Origin: G025836975 sp040391135
GTDB lineage: Bacteria; Pseudomonadota; Gammaproteobacteria; Burkholderiales; Burkholderiaceae_B
Direction of reading: 5' to 3'
Assembly: GCA_040391135.1 (NCBI GenBank)
Contig: JBEBYL010000014.1
Span: 8,508 to 72,507 of the forward strand
DNA: 64,000 nt
Positions 60,756 to 64,000 of this stretch are shown here, one piece after another. Below the pieces are notes generated by a model, which saw nothing but the letters and a program-made list of their open reading frames with translations, had not been told where the DNA came from and made no database searches. Within the stretch, counting starts at the first letter, position 1. Each line of letters opens with the position of its first letter. The translations under genes were made by a program, and so were the position numbers.

Positions 60756-61528
60756 ACGTCGGCACCTCCCGCCCCGGCCTGGAAGGTCCGGCCCGTTCCG
60801 AAATACACCTCTTGAACCTTGGGGTGGCGGCGAACCTCGTCGACAGTGCCTTCAGCGATCAGTTGCCCCCGGGCCAGCACGATCACGCGATCGGCATACG
60901 CGAACACCACATCCATGCTGTGCTCGGTAAACAAGACCGCCATATTTCGCTGCGCGACCAGACTCTTTACCAAACCCACCAAGGCATTGCGTTCGGCGGG
61001 CGCCATGCCGGCGGTAGGTTCGTCCATCAAGAGCAGGCGCGGACTGCCCGCCAGGCTCATCGCCAATTCCACGCGCTTGACATCGCCGTAGGCCAGTTCG
61101 CTGCATGCGCGGCCCGCCTGCTCCCCCATGCCGACCTGATCTAGCAAGCGCAAGGCTTCATCCCGGTATCGGGGCGCAGCCGTACGCCAGAAGGAATACA
61201 CCTTGCGGTGATGGGACAGCAAGGCCATCTGTACATTTTCCAGCACGGTCAGGGACGCAAAGGTGGCGGCAATCTGGAAAGTGCGCCCCACGCCCAGCCG
61301 CGCAATCTTGCGCGAGGGCATGCCCAGCAGCTCGACGCCATCGAAGCGCACCGACCCGCCGGAGGCCGACAGTTGCCCGCCCACCATATTGAACGTGGTG
61401 GACTTGCCGGCGCCATTGGGGCCGATCAAGGCCAGCAATTCGCCCGGCCGCAATTCGAAATCGATGGCATCGACCGCCTTGTTGCCGCCGAAATGCTTGC
61501 TCAATCCGTTTACCTTCAGCAGGCTCAT
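60752..61528 (-). CDS. livG: Branched-chain-amino-acid-type ABC transporter, ATP-binding protein (LivG-like)
   Basis: 258 aa. Walker A GPNGAGKST (about 35-43), Q-loop VGRTFQIAATFASLTVLENVQ (about 85-105), signature ELAYGDVKRVELAMSLA (LivG-type LSYGxQR variant, about 151-167) and Walker B LLLMDEPTAGMAP (about 171-183). The ATG at 61528 has GGAGGA and overlaps the end of the fused permease gene by 4 nt. The frame is open far upstream, inside the permease gene, but that part is not coding for this protein. Confidence 0.93.
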   Translation of the reverse strand: MSLLKVNGLSKHFGGNKAVDAIDFELRPGELLALIGPNGAGKSTTFNMVGGQLSASGGSVRFDGVELLGMPSRKIARLGVGRTFQIAATFASLTVLENVQMALLSHHRKVYSFWRTAAPRYRDEALRLLDQVGMGEQAGRACSELAYGDVKRVELAMSLAGSPRLLLMDEPTAGMAPAERNALVGLVKSLVAQRNMAVLFTEHSMDVVFAYADRVIVLARGQLIAEGTVDEVRRHPKVQEVYFGTGRTFQAGAGGADV

Positions 61529-63411
61529 GCCGGTTTCCTCCCACGCCGCAGCAACATGCCGGCATAGCCCGCGATTCCCTGCGGGAAGACCAATACGATC
61601 AACAAGATCACCGCACCGAACAGGGCGCGCCAGTATTCGGTAATGCCTACGAAATAATCCTGCAGCAGCGTAAAGCCGGCCGCGCCCACCACAGGCCCGA
61701 ACAAGGTCTGGATACCGCCCAGCAGCACCATGACCAGGCCATCCACCGATTTGCCCACCGTGATGACCTCGGGCGAAGTGCTGCCTTTGGAAAATACATA
61801 CAAGGCCCCCGCCAAACCCGCGAACAAGCCGGCCACGATGAAAGCGGTCCATTGCACGCCCTTGACGTTCAGGCCTATGGCGTCGGCGCGCAATGCCGAG
61901 TCGCGCACCGAGCGCAAGGCGTAGCCGAATGGCGCGAACGCCATGCGGCGCACGGCGAAACTGGCTGCGGCAACCACCAGCAGCGTAAAGTAGTAATAGG
62001 CATTGCCCGACAGCCAGGCTTCGGGCCAGATGCCGACCATGCCGTTGGAACCGCCCGTTACCGCGTCCCACTGATAGGCGATGGACCACACGATCTGCGC
62101 AAAAGCCAGGGTAAGCATGGCCAGGTACACACCCGTCAATCGAATGCAGAACCAGCCGAAGACGACCGCCGCCAGACCAGCGGCCACAGGAGCCGCAAGC
62201 AGCGAGGCCGCCATGCCCAGGCCGGCCGACTTGAACAGCAAGGCGGCGGCATAGGCGCCGATACCGAAGTAGGCGGCATGCCCGAAGGAAGGCATGCCGC
62301 CCAGCCCCATCATGAAATGCAGGCTGACGGCGAACAGCACCGCAATCAGCATGTCCTGCGCCAGCACCGACGCGTAGGGCAGGACGCCGGACAGGACCGG
62401 CAAGAGGGCGAAGGCCGCGACCAGCAGTAGCGCAAACCATTTGAAGCCCGCACCCGCCGGGCGCAGGGGCGCATCGGGCTGGCCCGCAAGACGCACCGAC
62501 GCCAATGGCCTGCCGCGCAAGCCCCAAGGCCTGAAGACCAGGACGAAGGCCATGAAAATGAATTCGACCACCAGCGTCAGCTTGGGAAAGGCCACGCTGA
62601 CTCCGGCGATATCAACCACGCCCAGCGCAATGCACAGGGCCTTGAGCTCGGCAATGATCAGCGCCGCCAGGTAGGCGCCGGGAATCGAGCCCATGCCGCC
62701 CACCACGACCACGACGAAGGCATCGCCGATTACGCTCAAATCCAGCCCCAGGCTGGCGGGCTGGCGTGGAATCTGTATTGCTCCGCCCAAGCCTGCCAGG
62801 AAGGCGCCCAGTGCGAACACGCCGGTAAAGAGCCAGGCCTGGTTCACACCCAGGGCGCCGAGCATCTCACGATCCTGTGTCGCCGCGCGTATCAATGTCC
62901 CCCAACGCGTGCGCGTCAGCAGCAGCCACAAGGCCAGCAACACCGCTGGACCGATCACGATGAGGACCAGGTCGTATACCGGCAAATAGCGGTCGAAAAT
63001 CCGCAAGGATCCGTTCAGCCCCGGAGCGAGCGGGCCCAGCAAATCGTCGGGTCCCCACAGCCAAAGCGCCATGTCGTTGAATACCAGCACCAGCGCAAAG
63101 GTGGCCAGAAGCTGGAACATCTCCGGCGCCCGATATATGCGGCGCAGCAAGACCATTTCGACCAGCGCGCCAAGCAGGCCGACGATCAGCGCGGCGCAAA
63201 GCAGGCTGGCCCAGAAACCCGCCGGTCCCTGGCCCCAGTGCTGGACGATGGAGTAGGCGACGTATATGCCCAGCATATACAAGGAACCATGCGCGAAGTT
63301 GACGATGCGGCTTACGCCGAAGATCAGCGACAGCCCCGCCGCCACCAGGAAAAGAGATGACGCCTCTGCCAAGCCGTTCAGGAACTGAACGATAAAACCG
63401 GTAAGGTGCAT
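61525..63411 (-). CDS. Fused LivH-LivM permease of branched-chain-amino-acid-type ABC transporter
   Basis: 628 aa. Residues 1 to about 300 are the LivH permease (FLNGLAEASSLFLVAAGLSLIFGVSRIVNFAHGSLYM; GMGSIPGAYLAALIIAELKAL). Residues about 335-620 are LivM (PYASVLAQDMLIAVLFAVSLHFMMGLGGMPSFGHAAYFGIGAY; LTGVYLAMLTLAFAQIVWSI; GGIQTLFGPVVGAAGFTLLQD). LivH and LivM are usually separate proteins; here they are joined by a linker of about 35 residues in one reading frame. The fused form should give one polypeptide holding both halves of the channel. It lies between the binding protein and livG. Confidence 0.93.
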   Translation of the reverse strand: MHLTGFIVQFLNGLAEASSLFLVAAGLSLIFGVSRIVNFAHGSLYMLGIYVAYSIVQHWGQGPAGFWASLLCAALIVGLLGALVEMVLLRRIYRAPEMFQLLATFALVLVFNDMALWLWGPDDLLGPLAPGLNGSLRIFDRYLPVYDLVLIVIGPAVLLALWLLLTRTRWGTLIRAATQDREMLGALGVNQAWLFTGVFALGAFLAGLGGAIQIPRQPASLGLDLSVIGDAFVVVVVGGMGSIPGAYLAALIIAELKALCIALGVVDIAGVSVAFPKLTLVVEFIFMAFVLVFRPWGLRGRPLASVRLAGQPDAPLRPAGAGFKWFALLLVAAFALLPVLSGVLPYASVLAQDMLIAVLFAVSLHFMMGLGGMPSFGHAAYFGIGAYAAALLFKSAGLGMAASLLAAPVAAGLAAVVFGWFCIRLTGVYLAMLTLAFAQIVWSIAYQWDAVTGGSNGMVGIWPEAWLSGNAYYYFTLLVVAAASFAVRRMAFAPFGYALRSVRDSALRADAIGLNVKGVQWTAFIVAGLFAGLAGALYVFSKGSTSPEVITVGKSVDGLVMVLLGGIQTLFGPVVGAAGFTLLQDYFVGITEYWRALFGAVILLIVLVFPQGIAGYAGMLLRRGRKPA

Positions 63412-63450
63412 GCTAAAAAGCGGCGCCGTCAGGCACCGCGGCCCTGGAAG

Positions 63451-64000
63451 TTAGTCGGCCGATGCGGGCCGCCATTGCCTGACCTGGTCGTCGGTCGGCT
63501 GGACGCTGGCGCCATCCACGTACTTGAAATCGGTCATGATGCCCTTGCCGTCCTTGACGGCGATCGTGCCCACATAGGCCCCCATCGTGGACTGATGGTC
63601 GATACCGCGGTATTTGATGCGGCCGAAAGGCGTATCGACCTCCAGTCCCTTGAAGGCCTGGACCAGCGCTTCCGTTTCGGTCGAGCCGGCTTTCTTGATG
63701 CCGGCCGCCAGCGACAGGATGGCGTTGTAGCCGACGATGGTGCCCAGGCGCGGATAGTCGTCATAGCGTGCCTGGTAGGCTTTCAGGAAAGCCTTGTGTT
63801 CCGGCGTGTCGATGGCATACCACGGGTAGCCCGTAACCACCCAGCCCACAGGCGCCTCGGCGCCCAGCGGATCCAGGTATTCGGGTTCGCCGGTCAGCAT
63901 GCTGACCACCGGCAGGTCCTTGAAGAAATTGCGCTGCGTGCCGGCGCGCACGAATTTGGCCAGGTCAGTGGCGAACAAGACATTGAACATGGCTTCGGGC
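63451..64000 (-). CDS. Branched-chain-amino-acid-type ABC substrate-binding protein, 5' end outside window
   Basis: The last 182 codons of a type I periplasmic binding protein; the frame is still open at the right window edge, so the signal peptide and N-terminal lobe are not seen. Features: VVTGYPWYAIDTPEHKAFL, PRLGTIVGYNAILSLAAGIKKAGSTETEALVQA, GRIKYRGIDHQSTMGAYVGTI, typical of the second lobe and hinge of LivK/amide-binding proteins. It belongs to the transporter operon read leftward (about 40 bp to the permease gene). Ligand unknown; with the adjacent oxidoreductase, an aromatic or branched acid is plausible. Confidence 0.9.
   Translation of the reverse strand, partial: PEAMFNVLFATDLAKFVRAGTQRNFFKDLPVVSMLTGEPEYLDPLGAEAPVGWVVTGYPWYAIDTPEHKAFLKAYQARYDDYPRLGTIVGYNAILSLAAGIKKAGSTETEALVQAFKGLEVDTPFGRIKYRGIDHQSTMGAYVGTIAVKDGKGIMTDFKYVDGASVQPTDDQVRQWRPASAD

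Noticed and set aside
61529..62527. In-frame open codons upstream of livG, inside the fused permease gene
   Set aside because: The sequence before the ATG at 61528 does not resemble an ATPase and overlaps the real permease in another frame.
1..64000. CRISPR array, prophage or integrated element
   Set aside because: No regularly spaced repeats, no integrase, capsid, terminase or transposase genes were seen; the tRNA genes have no complete flanking attachment duplicates.

Overview
The window is a contiguous, gene-dense (about 90% coding), GC-rich piece of a betaproteobacterial chromosome. Gene content and order point to the order Burkholderiales, most likely the family Alcaligenaceae (Bordetella, Pusillimonas or Candidimonas relatives). 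Supporting traits are two orphan Bug-type tricarboxylate-binding proteins, the ppiB-lpxH pair, the dapA-bamC pair, the cysJ-cysI-cysG run, and the suhB/trmJ divergent pair. The genus is inference; no rRNA is present to fix it. There is no prophage, intact insertion sequence, integrase or CRISPR array.

Layout. 1-12 kb is mostly housekeeping: a TPR protein (cut by the window start), a cyclophilin with an added signal peptide, lpxH, an NCS2 permease with an extra C-terminal domain, beta-carbonic anhydrase, uppP, a TerC/CBS protein, suhB and trmJ. A catabolic unit follows: a CoA-transferase AB pair and a Bug binding protein under a divergent IclR regulator, probably for beta-ketoadipate or a similar acid. 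12-17.5 kb holds an MscS channel and a cluster of small envelope or stress-type genes (a 48-aa membrane peptide missed by length cut-offs, a glycine-zipper lipoprotein, a PRC-barrel protein, a duplicated-motif peptide, DUF3182, an alpha/beta hydrolase, an LLM flavoprotein). 17.5-20 kb has a YggS-type PLP protein and a DUF2231/PQQ-type sugar dehydrogenase pair. At 20.1-20.8 kb two gene fragments (GAF and LysR) meet head to head, the scar of a deletion.

20.9-31.9 kb carries mutS, the L16 hydroxylase roxA, assimilatory sulfite reduction (cysJ, cysI) with siroheme synthase cysG, and convergent bamC-dapA. 32-38 kb holds an M50 protease, a YciO/Sua5 protein, a zinc metallopeptidase, tRNA-His, a FUSC protein and cardiolipin synthase. 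38-46.7 kb is a single-strand malonate-catabolism operon: GntR regulator, malonyl-CoA decarboxylase, enoyl-CoA hydratase, malonyl-CoA synthetase, a TRAP transporter (P-Q-M) and a second Bug protein.

46.9-55.3 kb mixes a Cys/Met PLP enzyme, an acyltransferase, an MFS/LysR divergent pair, a remnant of a GNAT acetyltransferase, an ABM-type monooxygenase, an ABC-F ATPase, tRNA-Arg and an outer-membrane phospholipase A with a large N-terminal extension. The last 9 kb pairs a LysR-controlled fused indolepyruvate-type ferredoxin oxidoreductase with a convergent branched-chain-amino-acid-type ABC transporter whose two permeases are fused; its binding protein runs off the window end.

No clear new defence or mobile system is visible. 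The observations most worth following are the decapitated divergent gene pair, the permease with a kinase-like ATPase fold at its C-terminus, the signal-peptide/PpiB fusion, the GNAT remnant, and a direct-repeat array between the IclR and Bug genes.
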